Assembly: GCF_015330125.1 (NCBI RefSeq)
Contig: NZ_JADDXR010000002.1
Coordinates: 3,670,685-3,734,684, forward strand
Length of the DNA: 64,000 nucleotides
Reading direction: 5' to 3'
Source of the DNA: Zobellia nedashkovskayae
GTDB taxonomy: Bacteria; Bacteroidota; Bacteroidia; Flavobacteriales; Flavobacteriaceae
The stretch's first letter is position 1. Each line of letters opens with the position of its first letter. The translations under genes were made by a program, and so were the position numbers. The notes below the pieces were generated by a model. It did no database searches, had not been told where the DNA came from, and saw only the letters and a program-made list of their open reading frames with translations. Below, piece after piece: positions 36,389 to 46,201 of this stretch.

Positions 36389-36644
36389 TACTGTTCGTTT
36401 TTTGATTGATTACTTAATAGACAACGCAAGGCTAAAATAGTTGCATAAAAAATGAATTTTTTTTTAAAAAAGATAAGTTCAATGGTAGTATAGGGCCTAA
36501 TATTTTCTATAATTTGTAGTTTCATGCCTTTTAAAACTTGACGCAATTATGCGGGTTTGTTGAACTCAGAAGTAACTAGAATTATAGCGGAGAGAGAAAG
36601 TAAATTTTATAGTTTTTACCAACCACTCAATTCTAAAATCTACT

Positions 36645-37733
36645 TTACAACTCCTTTAACAAAACCACACCTTTTTTACCGGTAATAGAAATATGACCTT
36701 GTGCATTTTTACCGTACATTGCTTTTATTTCACGAAGTTTTTTGCCTTTGTCCAGCATCTCCGAATCTACATCATGAAACGTTTTAGGTAGGCGTACAAG
36801 ACCTTCTTCCAGTACAGCATTGAATTCGTGAGGGAAATCTGTGATATTAAGACTTACTTCAGATGATTCTTGTTCAATAGTAATATTCGCTCTTGGAGTT
36901 TGAATATAGTCTACCGTAAAATCTGATACTTTTAAAATCAAATCGATATCTTTTGCTAATCTTCGCAATTGAATATTACTAAATTTTATCACTCCGTAAA
37001 GTGTGCTTACTTCTTCTAAATCAACTTCATCTTTATTGGAATAGAACTCTAAGGAACCAACCACATGCATATCTATTTCGCTACCATTACTATTTAGGCG
37101 CATGGTACTTGAATCGTCCATATCCAATCTTCCGTTTTTTAGATTTAGATTACCATAATTGATGTTTTTGGCTCTTAGCTTTCCATATTTCAGGGTAATG
37201 TCGGCTTTATTTAAATTTTCATTTATCCACATATCACCATGTTGAACATCGGCTTCTAAAACACCTTGCCAACCTTCGATAAAAACATCTCCAAATTTGT
37301 TTATGATTTCTATTTCAGCCTTTTCGGGCATGTATACTTTGTAATCTATTTGAACATTACTTCGGTCAAAATCAAACGGGTTTGCTTTTTCAAAAAGGTT
37401 GGAAAAGAATCCTGAATTGTTTTCTCCAATCTCATAACCAACGGATAAAAAATCATCGCTTTCGCGAAGAATAGGTCTAATTCGCTCTAGAAGCTCTTGG
37501 GCGTTGTCTCTTTTTTTATGGGTAACGGTAATATTCACTGTAATGGAAACTTCATTTTTGGTCCATCCGTAAATATTAATATTACCATATTTATTGTCTA
37601 AATGAATTTCGCCTGCGTTGGTAAACCCGTAGGTCTTGGTTACCTTTTTAGACACTTTTTCCTGGGCCATGACTGGAAGGCCAAAGACGAGCACCGCAAC
37701 AAAAAGGAGCAGTTTTTTATAAAGTGTATCCAT
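36645..37733 (-). CDS. DUF4097-type exported beta-repeat protein
   Basis: A protein of about 362 residues with a signal peptide (LLLFVAVLVFGLPVMAQ) and repeated short beta strands of the DUF4097/adhesin type (GEIHLDNKYGNINIYGWTKN, later FGDVFIEGWQG, KYGKLRAKNINYGNLNLKNG). I choose the ATG at 37733; one 9 bp upstream is possible. Both overlap the anti-sigma-like gene end, so translation is coupled. Such proteins commonly follow ECF sigma/anti-sigma pairs in flavobacteria. No enzymatic residues are visible. Confidence 0.78.
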   Translation of the reverse strand: MDTLYKKLLLFVAVLVFGLPVMAQEKVSKKVTKTYGFTNAGEIHLDNKYGNINIYGWTKNEVSITVNITVTHKKRDNAQELLERIRPILRESDDFLSVGYEIGENNSGFFSNLFEKANPFDFDRSNVQIDYKVYMPEKAEIEIINKFGDVFIEGWQGVLEADVQHGDMWINENLNKADITLKYGKLRAKNINYGNLNLKNGRLDMDDSSTMRLNSNGSEIDMHVVGSLEFYSNKDEVDLEEVSTLYGVIKFSNIQLRRLAKDIDLILKVSDFTVDYIQTPRANITIEQESSEVSLNITDFPHEFNAVLEEGLVRLPKTFHDVDSEMLDKGKKLREIKAMYGKNAQGHISITGKKGVVLLKEL

Positions 37734-38256
37734 AATCCTCATCTTTTAATTTTGATTCGTTTAGCTGTCGCAATAGGTTCTCTATAAGCTCTATGCGCTT
37801 TCTGTAGTTAGAAACAATAGCTTCTAATACAAGTTCATTATCTAAATTGTTCTTCATCTCCAACTTCAACTGTTCATATTCGATATCTAGTTCATCCATA
37901 AAGGATAAAAACTCTTCTTTATCTGCGTCTGATAGCTTGTCATTATTCTTAACCAATTGTACTTGGTAGGATACCAAGCCCTTGTAATGCATATCTATAT
38001 CCTGTAATTCTTTGGATACAAAATTGTTCTCATTCGTAGAGCCATTTAGAAACGAGATACCGATCAGCCCAGAAATTCCTAGGATAACAAGTACAGTTGC
38101 CGCAATACGCAGCATAGGCGATTTCCATAGCGGGATTACTTTAGGTTTAGAAGGTTCAAGTTGGGCCTCTATATTTGCCCAAAGCTTGGCGCGATCTGCC
38201 TTTTGGCCATCAAAAGCCTCTTTATTGGCCCTGATATGTTTTTCAAAATTGTCCAT
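37717..38256 (-). CDS. membrane protein, probable anti-sigma factor
   Basis: A 179-residue protein with an N-terminal cytoplasmic part (about 1-48, charged), one membrane helix (about 49-69, MLRIAATVLVILGISGLIGISF), and a long charged periplasmic helix region. Its start overlaps the sigma gene stop by 1 bp. The position and single-TM topology fit an anti-sigma factor, though no zinc-binding HxxxCxxC motif is present. I call it anti-sigma by context. Confidence 0.72.
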   Translation of the reverse strand: MDNFEKHIRANKEAFDGQKADRAKLWANIEAQLEPSKPKVIPLWKSPMLRIAATVLVILGISGLIGISFLNGSTNENNFVSKELQDIDMHYKGLVSYQVQLVKNNDKLSDADKEEFLSFMDELDIEYEQLKLEMKNNLDNELVLEAIVSNYRKRIELIENLLRQLNESKLKDEDYGYTL

Positions 38257-38798
38257 TATAAGGTGTTTATAATTTCAACTAGTTTCTTTTTTGCCCTGTG
38301 ATATTGTGATTTGGAGGTTGATGTTGTAATGCCCAACACTTCACCAATTTCTATATGGTCAAAGCCTTCCAGTAAATACAGGTTGATAATATTTTTGTAA
38401 CCTAAAGGCAGTTTTTCAATACCCATCTTAACTTTTTGAATATCAATTGCATCTACCGGGTCATTATGTATTTCTTCCGTTAGATGATACTCATGATCAT
38501 CCATGGCGGCTAAAGGAAGACGCTTCACTTTTAGATGATTTAAGCTTTTGTTGATGACTATCCGTTTAAGCCATGCTCCAAAAGTTGACTCATATTTAAA
38601 GCTGTGCAGATTTTTAAAAGCATCTACAAAACTGTCTTGCACAATGTCTTCAGCATCTTCTTTGACCCCTAAAAATCGCATCCCAATGTTATACATAGCA
38701 TCTACGTAGAGCTCGTACAGCTGGTACTGCGAGTTTCTATCGCCAGACTTGCTGCTTTCAACAAGTGACTTATGCGTAAAACGGATTTCGGTTTTCAA
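38256..38798 (-). CDS. ECF-family RNA polymerase sigma factor
   Basis: A 180-residue extracytoplasmic-function sigma factor. Region 2 is visible around YELYVDAMYNIGMRFLG and EDAEDIVQDSFVDAFKNL (about 25-62), with the -10 recognition helix near FGAWLKRIVINKSLNHL. Region 4 (about 125-178) has LPLGYKNIINLYLLEGFDHIEIGEVLG. It is coupled to the membrane protein behind it, and then the DUF4097-type protein. Its regulon cannot be read from this window. Confidence 0.93.
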   Translation of the reverse strand: MKTEIRFTHKSLVESSKSGDRNSQYQLYELYVDAMYNIGMRFLGVKEDAEDIVQDSFVDAFKNLHSFKYESTFGAWLKRIVINKSLNHLKVKRLPLAAMDDHEYHLTEEIHNDPVDAIDIQKVKMGIEKLPLGYKNIINLYLLEGFDHIEIGEVLGITTSTSKSQYHRAKKKLVEIINTL

Positions 38799-39036
38799 TT
38801 AATTAAAGAGGGTTATTTGTTCTCTACAATTAGGTTTCAATAGCAAAGACAAGCAAAAGTTGCAAGGGTTGCATTTAGGGAGGAATATTTTAATGCTAAG
38901 ATATTAATATAATAGGATTTATATTTTTCTGATTTACTAGCTTCGTACTTATATAATTGGAGAAAAAAACAAAGAGATGCAACCTTATCAAAGTTTAGTT
39001 GTCCATAGAGGTGTTCATCAATCGAAATAAAATAAA

Positions 39037-41445
39037 ATGATCAAAAAAAGAATTCAAAAGGTGGTTAGGCAAAGGATAAAGAACTTTTTAAGCCTACTGC
39101 TATTGCTTATAAGCGCCTATAGTATGGCGCAGGAAAACTATACCGTAAGCGGAAAAATAACTGACCAAGTGAATGGTGAAACCCTTTTTGGTGCATCCGT
39201 ATTCTTGGAAGGGACAACAATAGGAGTGGTGACTAATGAGTATGGATTTTATTCCATTACGGCTCCGGAAGGTAACTATCGCCTACATATTTCTTATATG
39301 GGGTATTCAGACAAATACCAAGCGGTTACATTGGATAAAAGCCAGCAGTTCGATTTTGAAATTTCAGAAGCCTCAACCGAGCTGGAAGAAGTAGTGGTTA
39401 GTGCAGATGAACCAGAAAGAGCCGTTTTGCGAAAACCGGAAATGAGTGTTGCTAAAATGAATATAGCAACTGTCAAGCAAATGCCCGTTGTTTTAGGTGA
39501 GGTAGATATTCTAAAGTCATTACAGATGCTTCCTGGGGTTACCAATAATGGAGAAGGTACTGGTGGGTTTCATGTACGAGGTGGCGCAGGTGACCAGAAC
39601 TTGGTGTTATTGGATGAGGCCATTATTTACAATACTTCGCACATGTTCGGTTTCTTTTCTGTGTTTAATGCAGATGCTATAAAAGATGTTAAATTGTACA
39701 AAGGAGGAATTCCTGCTAGGTATGGCGGTAGAGTATCTTCGGTTTTAGATGTCCGTCAGAAAGATGGTAATAGCAAGCAATTTGCTGCAACGGGAGGAAT
39801 TGGAATCATATCTAGTCGTCTTGCGCTAGAAGGACCGTTGTTCAAAGAGAAAGGTTCATTTTTAATAGCGGGAAGGCGCTCATATGCCGATTTATTGTTA
39901 AAAGCTGCAGGTGAGGACAACAGTGTCAGCTTTTATGACTTAAATTTAAAAACGAATTACAAAATAAATACGAACAACAGACTATATCTCTCTGGTTATT
40001 TTGGAAGGGATTCTTTTGAGCTAGGAGAGAATTTTGAAAGTAGTTATGGTAATTCAACAGGGAATTTGCGTTGGAACCATATTTTTAACGACCGGCTTTT
40101 TTCGAACCTTTCAGCAGTCTATAGTAAGTATGATTATGATTTAGGAATTACTACTGCAGAGTTTGATTGGGTTTCTTCCATCACAAATTATAACCTGAAG
40201 TATGATTTTAAATATTATTTGAGTGATAAGTTTAAACTAGATTTTGGGGCAAGTGGTATTTATTATGATTTTGATCCAGGGAAAATCAGTCCAACTTCAG
40301 AAACTTCAGCGGTAAATCCATTTACATTAGATAGTAAAAAAGCAATAGAAAGCGGAGTCTATATTAATGCGGAACATAAATTTACCGATAAGTTAACCGC
40401 CCAATACGGGTTGCGTTATAGTGGATTTACAAGACTTGGTGGGCAGGCAATGGTTGATTATGCCAACGAACAACCTGTAGTCTATAATCCCACTTTGGAT
40501 ATCTATGAACGAGGAACCGCAATAGGGGAGACCAATTATGAAAAAGGAGATGCCATAGAAAAATTCGGAAATTTTGAACCTAGAGCATCTCTGGCGTATG
40601 TTTTAAATGACAACTCCTCCTTAAAAGCAGGTTTTTCGCGAGTTGCTCAATATATTCATTTGCTATCTAATACTTCTTCTGCTACACCATTGGATGTTTG
40701 GGCACCAAGCGGCCAATTTATAAAGCCACAATTATCCAATCAATATGCATTAGGATACTTCAGGAACTTTAAGAATAAAGTATATTCCATGGAGGCCGAA
40801 GTCTATTTTAAAAATACAGATAATAGAATCGATTATATTGATGGGTCTGATCTAATAGGGCAAAATACCATAGAAACCGAAATCTTAACAGGGGAATCAA
40901 GAGCGTATGGTCTTGAACTCTTATTACGAAAAAATGAAGGCGACTTCACGGGGTGGATTGCATATACTTTGTCAAAATCAGAACAACGAACTCCAGGTGG
41001 TATTGCCGGTGGATTAGGAATTAATGATGGGGATTGGTATAACACCCCTTATGATAGAACCCATGATATTTCTATTTCTGGGGCTTATAAGATGAATGAT
41101 AAATTAAGTTTTGGTGCCAATCTTGTATTTCAGACCGGTAGGCCGGTAACCTACCCAAATGGGCAGTATGAATATGAGGGTATTTCTGTGGCTAGTTATG
41201 CGGATAGAAATTCTGATCGTTTACCGTCTTATCACCGCTTAGATTTATCGGTTAATTACAAACCGAATCGTAAACCGGAAAAACGTTTTAAAGGGGAGTG
41301 GGTTTTAGGTATCTATAATACCTATAATCGTAAAAATGCCGCATCTATTTCTTTTGGTCAGAATTTAGAGACTGGAGCGAATGAAGCCACCAGAACGGCT
41401 ATTTTTGGAATCGTTCCTTCGATAACTTATAATTTTAAATTTTAG
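39037..41445 (+). CDS. TonB-dependent outer-membrane receptor
   Basis: An 802-residue TonB-dependent receptor. After a signal peptide (LSLLLLLISAYSMAQ, about 18-32) comes a carboxypeptidase-regulatory-like domain (about 35-115, VSGKITDQVNGETLFGASV), a plug domain (FHVRGGAGDQNLVLLDEAII, about 180-235) and a 22-strand barrel to the C-terminus (ITYNFKF). It is shorter than SusC-type receptors. Its partner 4 bp downstream is a DUF4249 lipoprotein rather than SusD, a pairing found throughout Bacteroidetes for unknown ligands. The transported substrate is unknown. Confidence 0.93.
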   Translation: MIKKRIQKVVRQRIKNFLSLLLLLISAYSMAQENYTVSGKITDQVNGETLFGASVFLEGTTIGVVTNEYGFYSITAPEGNYRLHISYMGYSDKYQAVTLDKSQQFDFEISEASTELEEVVVSADEPERAVLRKPEMSVAKMNIATVKQMPVVLGEVDILKSLQMLPGVTNNGEGTGGFHVRGGAGDQNLVLLDEAIIYNTSHMFGFFSVFNADAIKDVKLYKGGIPARYGGRVSSVLDVRQKDGNSKQFAATGGIGIISSRLALEGPLFKEKGSFLIAGRRSYADLLLKAAGEDNSVSFYDLNLKTNYKINTNNRLYLSGYFGRDSFELGENFESSYGNSTGNLRWNHIFNDRLFSNLSAVYSKYDYDLGITTAEFDWVSSITNYNLKYDFKYYLSDKFKLDFGASGIYYDFDPGKISPTSETSAVNPFTLDSKKAIESGVYINAEHKFTDKLTAQYGLRYSGFTRLGGQAMVDYANEQPVVYNPTLDIYERGTAIGETNYEKGDAIEKFGNFEPRASLAYVLNDNSSLKAGFSRVAQYIHLLSNTSSATPLDVWAPSGQFIKPQLSNQYALGYFRNFKNKVYSMEAEVYFKNTDNRIDYIDGSDLIGQNTIETEILTGESRAYGLELLLRKNEGDFTGWIAYTLSKSEQRTPGGIAGGLGINDGDWYNTPYDRTHDISISGAYKMNDKLSFGANLVFQTGRPVTYPNGQYEYEGISVASYADRNSDRLPSYHRLDLSVNYKPNRKPEKRFKGEWVLGIYNTYNRKNAASISFGQNLETGANEATRTAIFGIVPSITYNFKF

Positions 41446-41449
41446 AAAC

Positions 41450-42295
41450 ATGCACAACTATATAAAAATCATCGTATTAATTTTAATGACATCAATTATG
41501 TCTTGTACTGATGTTATTGATGTGGAAGTACAAGAAGGACAATCCCGATTGGTAATTCAAGCCTCTTTAGACTGGGAAAAGGGTACTACTGGAAACGAAC
41601 AGGTCGTAAAATTGAGTACATCTACCGAATTTTTTGAAACTACTAGTAACACAGCTGTTACAGGCGCATCTGTTTCTGTAACTAATGATGTAAGCGGTGC
41701 TGAATTTGTCTTTACAGGCCAAAATAATGGAGAATACACTACTTCTGAATTCGTGCCTATATTAAATGAATCATACACCCTTACAGTTATTCATAACGGA
41801 GAAACCTATACTGCAAATGAAACAATGATGACGGTTACGGAAATCACAGATTTATACCAAGGACTTGAGGATGGTTTTGATGATGAGGAACTAGAGCTAC
41901 ATGTAGAATTTACAGATCCCGAAGACGAGGATAATTTTTATCTTTTTAAATTCCAAAAGCAAGGAGATTTACTGCCAGAATTTGAGGTAGGTGATGATGA
42001 ATTTGTAAATGGAAACGAACTTGACTGGTGGTATGAAATTGAAGAAGATGAAGACACAGATAAAATAGAAGCTCTTGCTCCGGGGGATGTGGTGACCATA
42101 GAAATGTACGGTATTTCAGAAGCTTATTATGGTTATATGGATATTTTAATAGATCAAATAGGTGGTGTAGGTATTTTTTCTGCCACGCCAGTAGCTGTAA
42201 AAGGAAACTGCATCAACCTAACAAACCCAGATAATTACGCGCACGGCTATTTTAGATTGACAGAAGTAAACAAAGCAAGTTATACGTTTGAGTGA
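41450..42295 (+). CDS. DUF4249-family lipoprotein, TonB receptor partner
   Basis: A 281-residue lipoprotein with lipobox MTSIMSC (Cys at about 19). The body is beta-rich with an Ig-like N-terminal part (LVIQASLDWEKG, about 35-100) and many acidic residues in the middle (DPEDEDNFYLF; EEDEDTDKIE). It fits DUF4249, which accompanies TonB-dependent receptors and probably binds ligand at the cell surface. The 4-bp spacing to the receptor gene implies one operon. Confidence 0.85.
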   Translation: MHNYIKIIVLILMTSIMSCTDVIDVEVQEGQSRLVIQASLDWEKGTTGNEQVVKLSTSTEFFETTSNTAVTGASVSVTNDVSGAEFVFTGQNNGEYTTSEFVPILNESYTLTVIHNGETYTANETMMTVTEITDLYQGLEDGFDDEELELHVEFTDPEDEDNFYLFKFQKQGDLLPEFEVGDDEFVNGNELDWWYEIEEDEDTDKIEALAPGDVVTIEMYGISEAYYGYMDILIDQIGGVGIFSATPVAVKGNCINLTNPDNYAHGYFRLTEVNKASYTFE

Positions 42296-42302
42296 GTGCT
42301 CA

Positions 42303-42483
42303 GTATAGAGTAGTTGGTATAGAGTAGTTAGTATAGAGTAGTTAGTATTGAGTATTAAGTATTTATTATTTAGTACAATGTATTAAATAATGAAGGAAGA
42401 AAGAGTGAAGTCTAAAAACTAGGTCTAGCAATCGAAGACGGCCTTTTGGAGCACTCAATACTTTGTTCTAAATACTCAATACT
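42303..42483. repeat. 14-bp direct repeats and inverted GAGTATTGAGTA element
   Basis: GTATAGAGTAGTT(A/G) occurs three times in tandem (42303-42344), followed by a degenerate unit GTATTGAGTATTAA. At 42455-42483 the complementary words CTCAATACT and AAATACTCAATACT return, so the gap can fold as a long imperfect hairpin. The words match the element at 30524-30595. It lies between two convergent genes and could help terminate both. Confidence 0.65.
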
Positions 42484-42489
42484 GATAGA

Positions 42490-43296
42490 TTACCACCAAA
42501 CCACGAAAAACTTTTCGAACTCGGTATCGGATTTTTTCATCCAGAGCATAGGTGCATTTTCATTTAGGTTGCGCAAGTTTACTTCCATTAAGGTTTCAAA
42601 ATGAGATGACCAACGTACTTTTTTATGGGGTTCAATTACCCATTCAGATTTGCTAGGAATGTAGTATTTATGAGGCTTAAATGCATTCTTTTCAAATTCA
42701 TTGAACCTTAACCAATAGCCGTATATACATTCTTTGTTTAATGGGGTAATGTCCACTGTATTATTTGAGAAAGGCGTATAGAGTTGTGCCTTAAAACACG
42801 CCTGGTGCTCAATCTCTCCATGGTTTATTCCTGTTTCAGATAATGTTCTAATCCCACTTTCGGAATGTAAAAGAGCAAATTGTTTGTCTTTTATTTTTTC
42901 CATTTTCGTAAAGAACATATCTCTACGATTCGGTCCAATTAATCGGTGGATGGGTTCTGAAATCGTGGGGTCTATAATATAGAATTTATAGGTCAGTTCC
43001 ACGTGAATCAGTTTTTTTGTCTCTCTGTTTTTAAGGATGAAATCGATTTCGCCAATGGTACGTTTTTCATCTTTTACAGGTTGGTTACTTAGGACCAGGT
43101 CATAGGTGCTGTTTCGTATTAAAAGTTGAGTAAATACATGTTCCATTTGATGACCTAAACGCAATTTTTTTAAAATGGGCTTTGGAAGAAATCTGTTCAT
43201 ATTCAATTCTGGAAAAACAAATTGCTCTATCCCAAATTTCTCACCCGTCCACAAGACTGGCGTATTTAAAAATCCTAAACATTGTTCTTTTATCAT
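42490..43296 (-). CDS. DUF1853-family protein
   Basis: A 268-residue soluble protein. The core GEIDFILKNRETKKLIHVEL followed by TYKFYI has the acid-strand-acid-Lys pattern of a PD-(D/E)XK nuclease-like fold, to which I believe DUF1853 belongs. GPNRRDMFFTKMEKIK follows. No function has been demonstrated to my knowledge. It converges with the DUF4249 gene and diverges from the GH109-like gene. Confidence 0.75.
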   Translation of the reverse strand: MIKEQCLGFLNTPVLWTGEKFGIEQFVFPELNMNRFLPKPILKKLRLGHQMEHVFTQLLIRNSTYDLVLSNQPVKDEKRTIGEIDFILKNRETKKLIHVELTYKFYIIDPTISEPIHRLIGPNRRDMFFTKMEKIKDKQFALLHSESGIRTLSETGINHGEIEHQACFKAQLYTPFSNNTVDITPLNKECIYGYWLRFNEFEKNAFKPHKYYIPSKSEWVIEPHKKVRWSSHFETLMEVNLRNLNENAPMLWMKKSDTEFEKFFVVWW

Positions 43297-43448
43297 CTTT
43301 TACGAAGATATGTTCTCTAAATGTGCTGTCAAAAAAATAAACGGCACTTTGTAAGACTTTGTTAGTGACAGCTCCAAAAGGGTTCAGATTAGGTAAAACT
43401 TCTTTATATTGTAGTTTCATATCTACAACAACTCACAAAAAAAGACAG

Positions 43449-44846
43449 ATGAACTCAAATAGAAGAAATTTTCTAAAAAAAACATCATTGGTGGGAGCGG
43501 GCATTGCTCTAACACCAAGTATTTCCCAAGCTAATTTTCTAGGATCGGAGCGCCCTTTTTCTTCGCAATACATGGGTGACTTTAAAGCCCCAAAATTAGA
43601 TAAAGTACGTTTTGCTTTTATTGGTGTAGGTGAAAGAGGTTCTGGTCATATAGCTCAAATTGCGGCTATAGAAAATACAGAAGTTGTTGCCATCTCCGAT
43701 CTGTATGAGGACTTAGCCAAAAAGTCTGCAGATGTATGTAAAGAAGCGGGTAAAGGCCAAAGACATAAAAAGATAAAGTTATACACCGATGGTGAAAACG
43801 ATTGGAAAAAAATGCTGGAAAAAGAAAAGCCAGATGCCGTAATAATCGCTACTCCATGGGGGTTACACGCACCAATGGCCATAGCGGCTATGAACGCAGG
43901 GGCGCATGCTTTTGTAGAAGTCCCAATTGCTTTGTCAGTTAAAGAAATGTGGCAAATTGTAGATGCCTCAGAGAAGACCAAAAAGCACTGTATGATGATG
44001 GAAAACGTCAACTATGGTAGAGATGAGTTGTTGTATTTGAATATGTGCCGTAAAGGTGCTATTGGAGAATTATTGCATGGTGAGGCAGCCTATATTCACG
44101 AATTACGATTTCAAATGGATCAAGTAGACCGTGGTACGGGATCTTGGAGAACTCCACATTATGCAAATAGAAACGGAAACCTTTACCCTACACATGGCCT
44201 AGGTCCTGTGGCGCAATATATGAACGTAGGTAGAACTGATGATAACTTTAAGTTTATAAACTCATTTTCTTCTCCTTCTAAAGGTAGGCATTTGTACGCT
44301 GAAAAGAATTTTCCAGCGGATCATAAATGGAACAAACTAGATTATAAAGGAGGGGATATCAATACGTCTATTATAAAGACCGATTTAGGTAGAACCATTA
44401 TGGTACAATGGGATGAAACAAGTCCACGGCCATACACGCGTCATAATATGATACAGGGGACAAAAGGTACTTTGGCGGGATTCCCAACTCGTGTAGCCAT
44501 AGAAGGTGGTGTTGAAGGCGCAACTGAAGACCACCATCACTGGGCAGAAGGAGATGGCTTGGCAAAAATCTATGAGAAATATGAACACCCATTATATAAG
44601 AGAGTAGGAGACCTTGCTACAAAAATGGGTGGTCACGGAGGAATGGATTTTATGATGCTATTCCGTATTGTAGAATGCTTAAGAAACGGAGAACCTTTGG
44701 ATCAAAATGTATACGAAGGTTGTCTTTGGAGTGCAGTTGCGCCATTAAGTGAATCTTCTGTAGCAGCCAACGGTGCTCCACAAGAATTTCCAGATTTTAC
44801 CCGCGGCGCTTGGAAAACTACAGCGCCTCTTGGTATTATAAGTTAA
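43449..44846 (+). CDS. Gfo/Idh/MocA-fold secreted protein, GH109-type glycosidase
   Basis: A 465-residue protein that resembles glycoside hydrolase family 109 (NAD-dependent alpha-N-acetylgalactosaminidase). It starts at ATG 43449 with a twin-arginine signal (SNRRNFLKKTSLVGAGIALT), so it is exported folded with its cofactor through Tat. The Rossmann part has FIGVGERGSGHIAQIAAIENTEVV cut here as FIGVGERGSGH (about 57-67). Family segments include PWGLHAPMA, NVNYGRDELLYLNMCRKGAIGE shown as NYGRDELLYLNMCRKG, GNLYPTHGLGP and GHGGMDFMML. An oxidoreductase role is possible; the GH109 reading is by resemblance. A terminator follows. Confidence 0.82.
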   Translation: MNSNRRNFLKKTSLVGAGIALTPSISQANFLGSERPFSSQYMGDFKAPKLDKVRFAFIGVGERGSGHIAQIAAIENTEVVAISDLYEDLAKKSADVCKEAGKGQRHKKIKLYTDGENDWKKMLEKEKPDAVIIATPWGLHAPMAIAAMNAGAHAFVEVPIALSVKEMWQIVDASEKTKKHCMMMENVNYGRDELLYLNMCRKGAIGELLHGEAAYIHELRFQMDQVDRGTGSWRTPHYANRNGNLYPTHGLGPVAQYMNVGRTDDNFKFINSFSSPSKGRHLYAEKNFPADHKWNKLDYKGGDINTSIIKTDLGRTIMVQWDETSPRPYTRHNMIQGTKGTLAGFPTRVAIEGGVEGATEDHHHWAEGDGLAKIYEKYEHPLYKRVGDLATKMGGHGGMDFMMLFRIVECLRNGEPLDQNVYEGCLWSAVAPLSESSVAANGAPQEFPDFTRGAWKTTAPLGIIS

Positions 44847-44906
44847 AACATTCTTTCTCTTCAAAAATTAGCGAAGTTGCTATACTTTGGACTGACAATA
44901 GCCTGC

Positions 44907-44947
44907 AACCGTTAACATTTCCTAAAAATGGAGGTGTTAACGGTTTT
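44907..44947 (+). terminator. terminator-like hairpin after the GH109-type gene
   Basis: AACCGTTAACA and TGTTAACGGTT form an 11-bp stem around a 17-base loop, followed by TT and an AT-rich tract. It ends 19 bp before the vWA gene start, so it separates the two transcripts or attenuates readthrough. Confidence 0.65.
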
Positions 44948-44965
44948 ATTAAGTAATTTTATATA

Positions 44966-46123
44966 ATGGCTATGAACACAAGAAAAGGGTTCCGGTTTTC
45001 AACGTATGAAGCACCGGAACAAACTCCTTTCGATAAACTTTTTGATATTTTTCAAGAACTCATAACCCATACCTCGGGTGATTTTGACGAGGCCATAGAT
45101 TGGCTTCGCGAATTGGATAAGGAGTATGAACTGACGGATGATGAATATACGATTGATGATTTTATTGAGGAGTTAAAGGCAAAAGGATACATTCAGGAAG
45201 AATTTGACGATGATGCTGCCGGTGGAGAAGGAGAAGAGGGCGATGAAAATGGTGGGAAAGGAAATATTTCTATTACCGCTAAAATGGAACGCCTTATTCG
45301 CCAACGTGCATTAGATCAGATTTTTGGTAAAATTAAACGGAGTGGTTCCGGAAATCACAAAACTGGTAAATCTGGACAAGGAGATGAACATACCGGCGAT
45401 TTGCGAGAATACCGTTATGGTGATGGTTTAGAACATATTTCAATGACCGAAAGTCTGAAAAATGCCCAAATCAATCATGGTATGGGTAGCTTCACTTTAA
45501 ATGAAGATGATTTAGTAGTTGAGGATACGCAGCATAAAGCACAGATGAGCACCGTTCTGATGATAGATATTAGCCACAGTATGATTCTGTATGGTGAAGA
45601 TCGCATTACGCCTGCAAAAAAAGTGGCGATGGCATTGGCAGAGTTGATTACGACTCGCTATCCAAAGGATACTTTGGATATTTTGGTTTTTGGTAACGAT
45701 GCTTGGCCTATTCCCATAAAGGACCTTCCGTACTTAAAGGTAGGGCCATATCATACCAATACGGTAGCTGGACTTCAATTGGCAATGGATATGTTGCGCC
45801 GTAAGCGGAATACCAATAAGCAGATTTTTATGATTACCGATGGAAAACCAAGTTGTTTGAGGCTTCCTGATGGTTCTTATTATAAGAATAGTGTTGGCTT
45901 GGATGAATATATAGTGGAGAAATGTTATAACATGGCACGGCAGGCTCGGAAATTACATATTCCTATTACCACCTTTATGATTGCACAAGATGCCTATTTA
46001 ATGCAGTTTATCCGGCATTTTACGGAAGCCAACAAAGGCAAGGCATTCTTTACAGGTTTACAAGGTTTGGGTGAAATGATTTTTGAAGATTACGAAACGA
46101 ATAGAAGAAAGAGATTAAAATAG
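44966..46123 (+). CDS. vWA-domain protein, partner of an AAA+ ATPase
   Basis: A 385-residue cytoplasmic protein. The N-terminal half (1-190) is acidic and helical, with a Gly/Glu-rich linker (about 83-100). The C-terminal half is a vWA domain with an intact metal site D201-S203-S205 (MIDISHSM) and a later TDGKPSC. The adjacent gene encodes an AAA+ ATPase, so the pair resembles a chelatase D/I or MoxR/vWA module that remodels another protein. The target is unknown. There is no signal peptide. Confidence 0.83.
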   Translation: MAMNTRKGFRFSTYEAPEQTPFDKLFDIFQELITHTSGDFDEAIDWLRELDKEYELTDDEYTIDDFIEELKAKGYIQEEFDDDAAGGEGEEGDENGGKGNISITAKMERLIRQRALDQIFGKIKRSGSGNHKTGKSGQGDEHTGDLREYRYGDGLEHISMTESLKNAQINHGMGSFTLNEDDLVVEDTQHKAQMSTVLMIDISHSMILYGEDRITPAKKVAMALAELITTRYPKDTLDILVFGNDAWPIPIKDLPYLKVGPYHTNTVAGLQLAMDMLRRKRNTNKQIFMITDGKPSCLRLPDGSYYKNSVGLDEYIVEKCYNMARQARKLHIPITTFMIAQDAYLMQFIRHFTEANKGKAFFTGLQGLGEMIFEDYETNRRKRLK

Positions 46124-46201
46124 ACAAAGCCTAGAGTTCTAAGTATAGGAACAATAAGGGTTTGATTTACTATATAGATTAAGAAAAAGAGATTGCAACA
46201 T

